Positions 46,506 through 57,389 of a DNA stretch of 64,000 bases are shown here, one piece after another. Position 1 is the stretch's first letter. Each line of letters begins with the position of its first letter. The stretch is from Imbricaverruca yamaguchii. Its lineage: Eukaryota > Arthropoda > Thecostraca > Neoverrucidae. Under the pieces are notes generated by a model. That model searched no databases, was not told where the DNA came from, and saw only the letters and a program-made list of their open reading frames with translations. The translations under genes were made by a program, and so were the position numbers. The DNA is taken from contig JAOTOL010001636.1 in the NCBI GenBank assembly GCA_034440575.1, positions 2,351,001 through 2,415,000 of the forward strand, in the 5' to 3' direction.

Positions 46506-48727
46506 GACACCGGTCGCGCAGTACCTGAGCTCGGCGAGTGGTGCAGCCCGGACGCTCCGTTCGTCATCGGTCTGTCCACTGGAAGGAGGCCAACCGCACA
46601 CTGAGAGTCGAGTCAACGTCTCCTGCCCCGCACATGCCGTGCACACTCGGGCCAAGGCATAGTCGCACGACAAAACGCGGCGTCCCAGGTTAGAGCAGTG
46701 CAGGCCAGTCGCAAACGTTCAACAGCAACCCAACGGCAATGCAAATAAACACCAACGAACATACACATCGATGCTAAGAGAGGTACTTAGACGGCTGGAT
46801 ACATTCAACTAAGTTTACAACAAACGTTCTTGACGGGATCGAATAGAATACACATCAAGTCCTGCGTAGAACTACAAGCCAGTACAAAAGCCGTCTGTCA
46901 AGTAAAAACCATGCCAGTAGTTATTATTGGTTGCAGGTAGCTCGTTCATTATTTAGTCTGGGGTGGATCGGCTGGGAAGGTTCATACAGAGCAGTGGTTC
47001 TTAACATCTTTCCTTGTTCGCACACCTTTCAATCATTAGCCAGTTCTCGCACCACCTGCCATAATTGATGAAAAACAATGTTGATGTCACTTGTATTAAT
47101 GACAAAATCATTGGTCTAAATAAATCTTTATTGGCATAACTGACAAGAAAATTACGCATAACAAAAACCAAGATTGCTTTAATATCGGCGAGTTATTGAG
47201 TTATTAGGGCTTCAGGGCGCACCGATACTTTAATATTGGTAAAAAGTTAAAATTCCGGTGGCATTTTCTTTTGCTATGCATGGTGTGTTGAAACGCATGC
47301 CTGGATATCGCACGCGTAAAACTTTGTGTGTTAGATCGCCAAACATTGGACTGGGGATTCCTTGGTAAACCAACTTTTATTATTCAGTATTCTGCCGTTA
47401 TATTGCTAATATGACATAACCAAGATCATCAACTCAAAGTAGATCACATCTCGAAGCACGACAAAATATCGCCGCAGGCCGACCTACACCAAACGCCGGA
47501 AGAAGAATTGGCTTTGGGATAACTTCATGGCTATTTATACGTACACGAATATCATTCTTCAAACGTCGGCAATACTTACGCGGTAGCTCCACCCCCAGCG
47601 GCGACAAGCACAAACTTGCACTTCCTACGGACACCTGCTGTTGCTGTTAACTTTTGCGTACCACAAGTCGCCATATACACTGTGGAGGTCGCCAGGGTGG
47701 ATGCTCATCTAAAAGGGAAGCATGCATACGAAGGGGCTCTACCTGTTCCTCGGGATAGTGGAAGCTGTGGGGGTAAATGCTCATCTAGGGGAGACGTACG
47801 CAGAGAGCTCACCTGTGTCTCTGGGTAGTGGCGGTCGAGGGGGTGGAGGTTCATCTAGCGAAGGGTGATTGAGCTGCAGAGACGGCTCCAGTTGGCCCGG
47901 TATCGTCTCCGTCAGGGGCACTCGTGACCGGCCGTTTTGCCTGCGGCGACATCACGCTGAATAAGCGGATCCTCCACAGGCAACTGCACACGTCGCCTGT
48001 TGATGACAGATCTTCCTGCACGGACACCCACAGACTTGGAAGTCAAGATAACTCACCTACTTACTGTGTGAGTTCCAGTGGCGGAATTGCGCAACATTTA
48101 CGAAGATGCCCCAGCCGGCATCGACAGCCCTCAATACGCCAGCTCTACTACCAAACACAGGGGATTACACCAACAGTAAAGTGAATTTTTCTTAAAGATA
48201 TTGCCGACACAATATCTCATATATGGATCCAAAGATCGCATCCAGAAGTCTCAGAAGCGCTTCACCTGATGTCATGTGAATATATGGCTGATAATTGCTA
48301 CATTATTTCATTGCATTGCATTCGGATTGCATTGATTGTGTAATTCCAGGATCCCAAGAGTGTTGTGTTTCTTCGTGTCCTGAACGTATTCACGACTGGA
48401 ACTGACGATTCTGCAATCTACGCACGGCATATTATTATACCCGTAAAGAAACCAGACACGTGTACCTCCGTTCTGCACATCCAGTCAGCTCACCACAGTC
48501 AACGAGTCAACGGAACACAAGATGGCGCCCGCTCAGCCAGCTGTAAGGCGGGAATCGTGGCAAACAAAACATAAATGAAACATCTCCTCCAATTGGTCAC
48601 TGTTTACGCCAAAGGGCGGGGTCAACGTAACAAAACTCAGTTATACACATCAAACAAAGAGCAGCAATGCAAGAAATAACAGGAGCGAGCCTCGCATTAT
48701 GAATAGCAGTCACAAGCCAACACTCAC
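46506..48727. other. polychaetoid intron 4, right part
   Basis: This stretch could hide a small exon, because exon 4 cannot splice in frame to exon 5 directly. A weak candidate at about 46512-46592 (minus strand, cctccttccag acceptor) does not fix the phase. One micro-retroposon copy lies at 47189-47227. Nothing else is recognised. Confidence 0.45.
47189..47227 (-). mobile_element. Micro-retroposon copy g (39 bp)
   Basis: The insert reads cgagttattgagttattagg followed by gcttcagggcgcaccgata, matching the family tail and first half-stem. Flanks ctttaatatcgg (47177-47188) and ctttaatattgg (47228-47239) form a 12-bp duplication with one mismatch. Confidence 0.7.
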
Positions 48728-48890
48728 CTGTTGAGGTTGTTTTTGTCGTCGTACAGTCTGGGAGGCGGCGGGATACTTTGTGACCTGAGGTCAGGCCTCT
48801 CACACCTAGTCGGGGGCTGAACGTAGAGGTTCTGATTGCTGTAGTTAGAGCGGGCGTCGGAAGTCTCGCGGGAGTGCTGATACAGACCCT
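48728..48890 (-). CDS. pyd: polychaetoid exon 4 (PDZ2-PDZ3 linker, phase conflict)
   Basis: The acceptor is ttttccacag|AG at 48891/48890, in phase with exon 3. The frame reads GLYQHSRETSDARSNYSNQN, LYVQPPTRCERPDLRSQSIP, PPPRLYDDKNNLN plus AG at the donor AACAG|gtgagt. The PPPPRLYDD motif resembles the proline-rich PDZ2-PDZ3 linker of polychaetoid. The 163-bp length leaves phase 2, whereas exon 5 needs phase 1, so it must be a cassette used with another exon, or a partner was missed. Confidence 0.8.
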
Positions 48891-49476
48891 CTGTGGAAAA
48901 GGCGCGCACGCTAGTGAATGTACTCGGATAATTTATACTAGACCAGGCACCTGCGGGATTTGCAAAGCAAACGGAAGTCACATTGCGAGGCAACCCTCAC
49001 TAGCAAATAATCTGGACAGTAAAAACCATGCGGAGAGGAGCCAGTAAGAATGAACCACCGATATGTTAATTTCAAGAAAAATATCGGGTGTGTTGCGGAT
49101 ATTCACTACCTAACGAGCGTGAGCAAGAAATGATAGTACATTGTACACGCTTATGCACATGGTGGTGTTACGTGACAAACCACACCAACAACTGACCACC
49201 GACGAGCAGTCACCTAGCTACTTATCCATAACCATCACAGCGAGTGTCTGTCGATTTCAAGAGTATAGACCCCTTTCCAGGTCGGTTCAAAAACACCACA
49301 CAGACATCCTATGTACTATCACACGTGAAATACTGCCGGTCACCAAACTCTACCCGCTACATCCTCTTTCCACAGTGTGCACCATTCTACATTGTCCTCG
49401 GTCGATGCTCGCTGTACGCATTTTTCCCCAGCAGCGATGGAAGGCTGCAGCGTCACGGATAAAGGCGTCACACGAC

Positions 49477-49665
49477 GCCGTGAGACGACACACCCTACTG
49501 CGGGGCGTCACCCCATCGGCAGACAAGACAAGACAGCGCCGTGAGACGACACACCCTACTGCGGGGCGTCACCCCATCGGCAGACAAGATATGACAGCGC
49601 CGTGAGACGACACACCCTACTGCGGGGCGTCACCCAATCGGCAGACAAGACAAGACAGCGCCGTG
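49477..49665. repeat. 61-bp repeat, three copies
   Basis: gccgtgagacgacacaccct begins at 49477, 49538 and 49599 with a partial start at 49660, an exact 61-bp period. It lies about 290 bp beyond the exon 3 donor. Confidence 0.96.
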
Positions 49666-49950
49666 AGAACAGCGCGCGCAATGGCCGCTGTTGCTCCATC
49701 GCGACGCACAACTGTCGCGCTACATGGCGCACAACTGGCGCGCCAAATGGCGCATCCTCACCGCCAGCTAATTTGATTACAAAATATCATCGCTAACCCC
49801 GAAATTAATGCCCTGATTGACCATGCATGGCAGCTATCATCAAACGACTTTCGGCCGCAAGACAACAGCGTAACAGCCGTGACGTCTTCTGATAGACCAA
49901 TCAGTAAGCACGGAGCGATCGCGGCCCACCAGGTCCGGCCGCGCACGCAC

Positions 49951-50193
49951 CCTTCGAGTCGCCGTTGGCGGTCACCACGCGGACGCCGGGCTCGCGCCGC
50001 ACCAGCAGGTTGACCCTCTCCTTGGCGGTGTCGAGCAGCTTCCTGGCCTCCTTGAGCGTCATGCCGTCGGTGGGCAGCTGGTTGATGCGCAACACCACGT
50101 CGCCCACCTGCAGCGAGCCGTCGCGACTCGACACGGCCGAGCCCAGCAGCAGCTCCTTCACGAAGATCTGGCAGCCCAGCACGATGCCGAAGT
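49951..50193 (-). CDS. pyd: polychaetoid exon 3: PDZ2
   Basis: The acceptor is gtggccag|AC at 50194/50193; GAC forms with exon 2's last base. The frame reads FGIVLGCQIFVKELLLGSAV, SSRDGSLQVGDVVLRINQLP, TDGMTLKEARKLLDTAKERV, NLLVRREPGVRVVTANGDSK. This matches ZO PDZ2 throughout. The donor is AAGG|gtgcgt at 49951/49950 (phase 1). Confidence 0.97.
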
Positions 50194-50295
50194 CTGGCCA
50201 CAGACAAGGTCAGCATTAGCTCTGGCAGCCCAACACGACGTCGACGTCTGGCCACAGACGGTGAACATCAGGCCTGGTAGCCCAGTACAATGTAA
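50194..50295. repeat. Tandem copies of the exon 3 acceptor and exon start
   Basis: On the minus strand, gtctgtggccag|acgtcgacgtcgtgttgggctgccag at about 50222-50260 copies the true gtctgtggccag|ACTTCGGCATCGTG...GGGCTGCCAG. A further diverged copy ends at about 50262-50300 (tgtactgggctaccag). The period is about 59-62 bp. Confidence 0.88.
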
Positions 50296-51139
50296 AATTG
50301 TGTCAGGAAGGGACCGGGCGTTGGTTCATGTGCGTCGGGATCGTCTGCACTGGGTTTAGAAATAAAGCGAACGACGATCCCTGAGCAGATGGCCAAGGTG
50401 TGATCGGATGTGGAGCCTGCTGAAGGCCAGTGAGTAACTAAACGGGAGCACGAGCGTACTAGCATCTCGGCACGGGCAGAGTGAGGGTGTGGCATACCAA
50501 ATAGAGCACGCGCGATGCTAACACTGAAGGCCAAGCATTGCGTAACACATCCGGCCAATGAATCCAGAATGGAGTGGGTTAAGCCGTTGGACAGCGTAGG
50601 CCTTGGGACCGAGCGCCGGCACGTACGCTGTGCCATGACGTAACACCGCAGCGGACGGGCAACGTGCCAACCCCCTCTGGCACAGTTTCCCAACCCGTTA
50701 CCACACCGGATAGCTGGCATTCATGTGACTAGTGCACAGAAACCGGTCTCCTTGCCCGCAGCGCAGGTGCGCTCGATGCCCTCCGCCCCCTCCCCTCACA
50801 AGCGGCCCGAGCGACGAGGCCCCGCCCACCCGTGCACGTGCTGGTCAGACCGCCAAGCCCGCGTGGCACACAACACTTTCCCACACTGTAAACAAATAGC
50901 CGTGCCCGGTCCACTGGTCGCCGGGATTTACGAGAACACTCATCTTCCACCCGACTGAGCCACTAGACGGAGGTTATGCAACACGTGGCCATAAACCTGC
51001 CACCGCACGCCTTGTGCATGATTAACTTGTCACGGGACAGCGCACGGTCGCGCAATACAACCACGAAACACTGACCGCTACGCGTCCTCACACATGTGGT
51101 TTTGAGAACACAATGTCAGCCTCGTGGGACCTTCGTTAG
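50296..51139. other. polychaetoid intron 2, left part
   Basis: Unique sequence with no recognised feature. Confidence 0.5.
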
Positions 51140-51530
51140 CAATTAATGATATCACAGTGCAGTCGGCCGTCTACGCATGAAGTCTTTGGTGGTGGTTAAT
51201 AACACAGTCGGCTGCCTGCGCGTGGGCCTTTAGTTAGTTCGTTGGATATTTGGGTTTTAGAGCGCCTAGACTACTGAGGTCATTTTGCGCCCTGTGTGGG
51301 CCTTTGGTAATAGTCAACGACACCAAGGTACAGTCGGCTGTCTACGCGTGGGACCTTTGGTAGCATTTAATGACCACCAAGGAACAGCCGGCTGTCTACG
51401 CGTACAACCATAGGTAATAGTTAATAACACCGAGATACAGTCGGCTGTCCACGAGTGGGGCCTTTGGTAGGTGGTTAATGACACCGATGTGCAGTCGGCC
51501 GGCTACAAACGAGGTGTTTGGTTCATGACA
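51140..51530. repeat. ~62-bp diverged repeat, about six copies
   Basis: The recurring core is cagtcggctgtctacgcgtg followed by ggacctttggtaatagttaatgacacc. One unit is interrupted by micro-retroposon copy f at 51232-51295. Confidence 0.9.
51232..51295 (-). mobile_element. Micro-retroposon copy f (64 bp)
   Basis: The 10-bp duplications gtgggccttt lie at 51222-51231 and 51296-51305. On the minus strand the element reads GGGCGCaaaatgacctcagt...gGCGCtctaaaacccaaatatccaac. It is inserted within a minisatellite unit whose other copies show the empty site. Confidence 0.88.
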
Positions 51531-51608
51531 CCGAAATATCTCAATTCGTCGTGCCATATATGTGAAGGGATATATACGACGTGATATATATATATATATA
51601 TATATATA

Positions 51609-51869
51609 CCTTGCGTGAGACGAAATCGACCTCAATATACCAGGAGGTGCTGAGTTTACTCAACATCAAAAGTGGCGTTAGGGATTATGCTATATTACTC
51701 TATATGCTATATTATGCTATATTACTATTTAGTAATATAGCATAATCCCTAACGCTACTTTTATGTTGAGTAAACTCAGCACCTCCTGGTATATTGAGGG
51801 TCGTATATTTCGTCTCACGCAATGTCTAAAACCCAGGAGCACCTAAGAGCCATTCTTCGTTGTATTAAA
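51609..51869 (+). mobile_element. Hairpin element copy 3 (about 260 bp)
   Basis: It has the same inverted-arm structure as copies 1 and 2 but in the opposite orientation: gcgtgag starts at 51613 and the unpaired end cattcttcgttgtattaaa finishes at about 51869. The loop region is a short duplication of tatgctatattac. It is inserted beside an AT microsatellite (51582-51608), so the target duplication cannot be defined. Confidence 0.9.
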
Positions 51870-52215
51870 CAATTATATACATACCATACATACGAAGGGA
51901 TATATCTCTAATACTGGTTCGATTTCAGCCCATGACGATGAGAATGAGAGATGAGATGAGAATGCGGTACCGAGATCAAACTAGAACCCATCAGACCGGA
52001 CAAGATTATCCTATATATCTACTGAGGAATGACTGACATTCACATCTTCCACCACTTTCTGTCCCTCATCCGTATGATCATTGTTGTTACAAACTCCATG
52101 CAAAATGAGCAGGTGGGGCAAGATCAAGCACTGTGCCCTTGTACTTGCATTGGCCGTGAACGACTCACGGTGGTTTGCGACAGTAGCACGTCCATCTGTC
52201 GACTGATGGCCAGCT
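51870..52215. other. polychaetoid intron 2, middle
   Basis: Unique sequence, nothing recognised. Confidence 0.45.
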
Positions 52216-53145
52216 GCGGACGTCGTGTGCGGACGTCGTGTATGAAGGTCGTGCATGGAGGTCGTGTGGGGACGTCGTGTGTGGATGTCGTGATGTCGTG
52301 TGGGGACGTTGTGTGGAGACGTTGTGTGGGAACGTTGTGTGGGAACGTGTGTGGGAACGTTGTGTGGGAACGTTGTGTGGGGATATTGTGTGAGGACATT
52401 GTGTGAGGACGTCGTGTGGGGACGTCGTGTGGGGACGTTGTGTGAGGACGTCGTGTGGGGACGTCGTGTGGGGGACGTCGTGTGTGGAGGTCGTGTGTTT
52501 GGAGGTCGTGTATGGAGGTCGTGTGTGGGGACGTCGTGTGTGGAGGTCGTGTGTTTGGAGGTCGTGTATGGAGGTCGTGTGGGGACGTCGTGTGTGGAGG
52601 TCGTGTGTTTGGAGGTCGTGTATGGAGTCGTGTGTGGGGACGTCGTGTATGGAGGTCGTGTATGGAGGTCGTGCATGGAGGTCGTGTATGGAGGTCGTGC
52701 ATGGAGGTCGTGTATGGAGGTCGTGTATGGAGGTCGTGTATGGAGGTCGTGTATGGAGGTCGTGTATGGAGGTCGTGTATGGAGGTCGTGTGGCGCGGAC
52801 GCCGTGTGGCGGTCGCGTGTTGTGGACGCCGTGTGATGGAGGCCGTGTGGTGGGACGCCGTGTGGTGGGACGCCGTGTGGTGCGGACGTCGTGTTGGAGG
52901 TCGTGGGGACGTCGTGTGTGGACGCCGTGTGGTGCGGACGCCGTGTGGTGCGGACGCCGTGTGGTGCGGACGCCGTGTGGTGCGGACGCCGTGTGGTGCG
53001 GACGCCGTGTGGTGTGGACGCCGTGTGGTGCGGACGTCGCGTGTTGGTGGTCGACGCCGTGTGTGGGACGTCGTGCGGACGCCGTGTGGTGCGGACGCCG
53101 TGTGGTGCGGACGCCGTGTGGTGCGGACGCCGTGTCGGCAGTGAG
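52216..53145. repeat. 13/16-bp short-unit minisatellite
   Basis: The left two thirds use units such as tatggaggtcgtg (13 bp) and ggacgtcgtgtgt; the right third uses gccgtgtggtgcggac (16 bp). Open frames of about 250-475 codons cross it only because the units lack stops. Confidence 0.97.
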
Positions 53146-53399
53146 CTGACTGTGACGGTGGTCTGGCGGCACGGCCACCGTCCACTGACCGTCCGGCCAG
53201 CCCGCCACCACGCGCCGCCACACAGCTGCCCAACCGCCACCCGTGCATCGCGCAACGGCATCCGCACACCTTACTGAGCGCACGACAGCCGAACAACAGC
53301 AGACCGGCACGTTCCGGCACCCCAGCCAACAGACACACTTGCACAACATCCAGCCACGCACGGACATCAAGTTCTATATTAAATTGGAAGCTGCTATCC

Positions 53400-53830
53400 A
53401 ATCGGCTCCGACAAGCTCCCCGTGCCCCATACCGTACGATGGGGTCGGTCTGATCCCAACTGTCCCGGCCAGTATCTCCTGCCGCATACCATACGGAAGG
53501 GCTGGTCGAGGCTGATGGGATCAGACCGTCATCTCCTGCCCTATGCCACATACTGGAGACTGTCTGATCCTATCGGCCCTGACCGTCATCTCCTGCCCCT
53601 ATACCACACACTGGGGAATTGGAGATTTGGTCTGAGCCGTCATCTCCTGCCCTATGCCACATACTGGAGACTGTCTAATCCTATCGGCCCTGACCGTCAT
53701 CTCCTGCCCCTATACCACACACTGGAGACTGTCTGGTCCTATCGGCCCTGACCGTCATCTCCTGCCCCTATACCACACACTGGAGACTGTCTGGTCTTAT
53801 CGGCCCTGACCTATACCATCTTGCCCCTAT
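53400..53830. repeat. ~58-bp repeat, about six copies
   Basis: The unit includes ctgtctgatcctatcggccc, tgaccgtcatctcctgcccc and tataccacacactggaga, with diverged copies to the left. Confidence 0.92.
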
Positions 53831-54266
53831 ACCATCGAGGTCACTGCCTTATATTTCTAGCTAAAACTTCAGATCTTCGCGATGAATATCTGATGTGAAA
53901 ACCATCCGAACGTTTGAAGTCGGCGCCCAAGTTATTTCGCCACCGACCACATCGGCCAATCAGTAATCGATCGATACGAATTCCACAGCGCGCTGGTCCA
54001 TTACCAGAACTGGGCGTTAGATACCACCGAAAATGGATATCACCAGATGCCGGATGCCGCAGGATGCTGGATTTCGCCAACACTCTTGGGACTAGATACT
54101 GTATCACCCCCTCCCGATCCCTTTTCAATCATACACCATCCATGAACTACCGGACTTTCTACGATAAGTTGAACCAGCACAACGGACAACTGGATCAGAC
54201 TGGGTGACGCATAAAACAGGTGACGGTCCTGGGGGTTCTATGACGCCAACCGAGCCCGCCACTCAC

Positions 54267-54454
54267 CATCCTTCTTCCTGGCCTTGGTGAGGTTGAGTTT
54301 GAACGTCTGCGGCTCCAGCTGGGAGGGCAGCACGACGCGCCGCTTGATGTACAGCCGGACCACGGCGCCAGAGTCCTTGAGCACCTGCACGGCCGTGGCG
54401 TAGTCGACGTTCTCCAGCGACACGCCGTTGGCGCTCAGCACGCGGTCGTTCACG
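54267..54454 (-). CDS. pyd: polychaetoid exon 2: second half of PDZ1
   Basis: The acceptor is gtccgcag|C at 54455/54454. The frame reads VNDRVLSANGVSLENVDYAT, AVQVLKDSGAVVRLYIKRRV, VLPSQLEPQTFKLNLTKARK, KD plus G at the donor GATG|gtgagt. VSLENVDYATAVQVLKDSG is the last helix and strands of ZO PDZ1. The junction codon with exon 1 is CAC (His), where the family usually has Gln. Phase 2 in, 1 out; 188 bp. Confidence 0.96.
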
Positions 54455-55030
54455 CTGCGGACAGGGCGGGTGGCGTCAGGAGCCGGCGCAACACCGCCGG
54501 AAACACGTGACTACAACCACACGTGGGCACGGTGCAGGACGTGCGCGGAGAAACACCGTTGGAAGGATGTGCGGGGGGGGGGGCAGCCAGTTGCAAATAG
54601 GTGCTAAGGTCGATCCCGACGTGCGCAGCGAATATCGTTGGTCGAGTATCCCGGCTAGTGATTAGCCGCCAGCGAATGCCCAATGCAAACGTCCTACTTT
54701 TTCACCGCTTGTGTTCACAGACAGCGAGCGCGGATCGGTGCGACCAATCCTAGATGAGAACGTTACGTGGTGTGAATGAACGAGACAGAACAACTGTGCG
54801 ACTGACTCATTCAAGTTTACGGCGCTCCGACGATCAAGCTGTGCATTGGGACAATTTTTGGGACATGAAAGGGCAGCGGGAGGATTTACGTCCTGCCTAA
54901 TTCAGACGGAATGCAGACCTAGGCATAACACGACAGTGTAAAACATTGTTCATTGTTGCAATGAGCAGCACAGGTGCCGTCGCCTCTCACGTGAGACTTT
55001 AGAGCAGTTGAGAAGTTCAGTGCCATCCCC
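54455..55030. other. polychaetoid intron 1, left part
   Basis: Unique sequence; a short G run lies at about 54572-54583. Nothing recognised. Confidence 0.5.
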
Positions 55031-56825
55031 TCATCTCTGCTGGTCGGAGCCTGGATTGGTTCCGTGCGCACCGTGTATGCTGGTCAGACCTTGGATCAGC
55101 CTCGCACACATTGCCTGCTGGTCGGAGCCTTGATCGGTCTGTGTACATAGTGTCTGCTGGTTAGAGCCTGGACTGGCTCTGTGTACATATGGTGTCGACT
55201 TCGGCCAATCAGGGCCTCACGTCGCTGTAATGTGCTCTAGTCGTTAGCCAGAAAAAAAAAATTTTATTTTTGTAAATATTTAAATATAAAATAAAGAATT
55301 TTATTTTATTTAAGTAAAAAAGTAGGGGAGTATATATTTTATAAAAGTAATAATAATGAAATTTTTAATTTTAAAAAAAGTTTTTAAAGATTTAAAATTA
55401 TTTTTATATTGAAAAGTAATTTTTTTAATAATTAATTAAAATAATTTTTATATTTAAAATAAATAAATTTAAATAAATTAAAATGTAAAGTATTAAAAAA
55501 AAAAAAAAAAAATTAAGATTAAGTTAAAAAATATTAAAAAATATAAAAAATTTATTTAATTTTTATTAAAATTATTTTAAAATTTTTTAAATAAAATAAA
55601 AAAATTTAAAGTAAAGTAATATAATTTAAAATATAAGAAAGAAAAGAAAGTGAAGTAGTATAATATAATATATTAAGAAAAGTTAAGGAAAAAAGAAGTG
55701 TTAAGTTAATAAATGATAGATAGAGGGCGGAAGTCTTGGAGAGGCAGGAGTGAAACAGGTACAATGCGGTTATGCAGAGGTGTGTGTGTGTATTTGGTTT
55801 AAAGAAAGATTTTTAAATAAAAAGGTAAAAAAAGTATGTATGTGCTTTTGAGCGTTTCGGCTGTCCTATGTACATCGTGCTGCATAGTCAGTTTTCTGGA
55901 TCCTGGTCCCTGGCCTCAGCGCTCGGTCGACTCTGCATAGAGTTTCTGAGCTGTGTTGTGTGAGCAATGGTGTTAGTTTAAACGAAGATGTGTAAAAGAA
56001 AGAGGGTATTGGGTTTTTGGGTAAATTGTCAGTGCCTGTAAGTAGAAGATTTTTAGTTTATACCGACTTTGATAACCTGTTTAAGTAACGAGTTGAAGAA
56101 GGTGGTGAAGGTGATTAAAGTGGATGTCTGAGGTCAGGTCGGTCGTGATAATTGGTCGATGAGGGTGGCCGTAGTGGGGTGGTACGGGTTGGCGCGCTGA
56201 TGAGCTCCTGGAACGCAAGCTCCTGAAGCATCGATGTACCGCTGACTGTCGGACCTGGTTGGAGTAGGTCCATTTATATATGCAGTGATATTTTGGTACA
56301 CTGGTTAGTATTAGTTTAAATTAAAAAAGTAAAATAAATAAATAAAGAGTAAGTAGTATAGAAAAAAGAGGTGGTAATGTAGGGAAAAGTAGAATGTATA
56401 GTTAAAAAGACTGATGACATAATATCTAAATCGTGTGGCTGAGTAGAATGTTACATCATGATTGATGGCATAGGTGGTTGATATTTAAGTGACATCGTGG
56501 TATTATTTTGTGTTTGGGCTGTAATAGGCGGGCTGTTGCCGTGGTCAGTCTGGGTGGAGTGGTCAAAACCGGTGCGTGTGTAGCAGGCCGCTGTGTCGGT
56601 GGCTGACGTAGGCCTAAGTGTCGTCGCCTTGTACGGAGATTGTTAGGCAGGCTGCATCCTGTCGGGGGAGGATTTCGGTTCGGCTGCACTGAGCCAGCTG
56701 CCACGTGGTCGTGTCCGCTGGTCGGAGGGCCTGATTGGCTCTGTGTACATCGTGTCTGCTGGTCGGAGCCTGATTGGCTCTATGTACATCGTGTCCGCTG
56801 GTCGGGGCCTTGATCGGCGCTGCAA
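55030..56825. repeat. 40-bp minisatellite split by an AT-rich island
   Basis: Units of gtctgctggtcggagcctgg followed by attggctctgtgtacatcgt occur at 55030-55200 and again at 56700-56825. Between them, about 55,250-55,720 is almost only A and T, and 55,720-56,450 is mixed low-complexity with isolated unit fragments (for example 55,730-55,770 and 55,850-55,950). Confidence 0.8.
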
Positions 56826-57039
56826 ACATTTCATCCAACCGGATGTTCTAGAGCATTGCCTTGAGCATATTGCCAGCGAAGCAACGCTTGTCAGGATACC
56901 GGTGGTGTCTACTAATAAAGTCTTCGAACCCGCGATGGCGCAAGCACCACACTTTCAACACCCATCGCCATTCAACACCCATCCATCGCCATTCCCTTGG
57001 CACGAAGGCGGGTCAACTCACTCGGCCATTCGGGTCACC

Positions 57040-57216
57040 CGGGTCACCACGCGTCACACATTGCCCGACCGAGACGGCCCGGTGGGCGACACTTACCACT
57101 CGGTCACCACGCGTCACACACTGTCCGACCGAGACGGCCCGGTGGCCGACACTTACCACTCGGTCACCACGCGTCACACACTGTCCGACCGAGACGGCCC
57201 GGTGGCCGGCACTTAC
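57040..57216. repeat. 60-bp array carrying copies of the exon 1 donor region
   Basis: Three copies of actcggtcaccacgcgtcac...gagacggcccggtggccgac. The exon 1 donor motif acttac (gtaagt on the minus strand) recurs at 60-bp steps next to the genuine donor at 57216. Confidence 0.92.
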
Positions 57217-57389
57217 TGCAGCTTGCCCTCGGCCGGACCGGCCTTGAGCACGTCCGAGATGGCGATGCTCGGGTCGCCGGTGGTGAAGTGCGGGTTGTCG
57301 CGGCCGCCGCTGACGGCGATGCCGAACCCGTAGCCGGGCACGCGGTTCAGCGACACGTGGTGGTACTCCCACACCACGCGCTCGCCGCC
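57217..57389 (-). CDS. pyd: polychaetoid exon 1 (of those recovered): first half of PDZ1
   Basis: The acceptor is gtctgttgcag|GGC at 57390/57389 (phase 0), so this is not the true first exon. The frame reads [57 protein letters not shown] at the donor CTGCA|gtaagt. [19 protein letters not shown] is the PDZ1 carboxylate-binding loop region, strongly conserved in ZO proteins. 173 bp, phase 2 out. Confidence 0.97.

Larger units (their letters stand above)
25239..57389 (-). other. pyd: Gene locus: polychaetoid / ZO-1 tight-junction MAGUK scaffold (18 exons recovered, 5' end missing)
   Basis: Eighteen exons totalling 3,745 coding bases (about 1,247 codons) were chained by splice phase. In codon numbers of this partial protein: PDZ1 about 8-95, PDZ2 about 121-195, PDZ3 about 282-365, SH3 about 380-445, guanylate-kinase-like about 500-665, proline-rich region about 665-1094, ZU5 about 1100-1215, ending VSVLVDHF. 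This order is unique to the ZO family. ZO proteins sit under the membrane at cell-cell junctions and link junction proteins to actin. Sequences such as [20 protein letters not shown] and ESLSDDFLFPM match the arthropod orthologue. Exon 1 of this list starts in phase 0, so one or more N-terminal exons lie upstream and were not found. Introns are crowded with minisatellites, several made of exon edges. Confidence 0.96.

Noticed and set aside
46512..46592. Possible extra polychaetoid exon (SGQTDDERSVRAAPLAEL on the minus strand) with a good acceptor and gtactg donor
   Set aside because: It is about 54 bp, so it would not repair the exon 4/5 phase conflict, and the peptide has no match to known ZO linkers.
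52011..53551. Frames of 401-475 codons rich in RPPHT motifs
   Set aside because: Short 13/16-bp tandem units explain them; no non-repetitive domain, and the opposite strand is open too.
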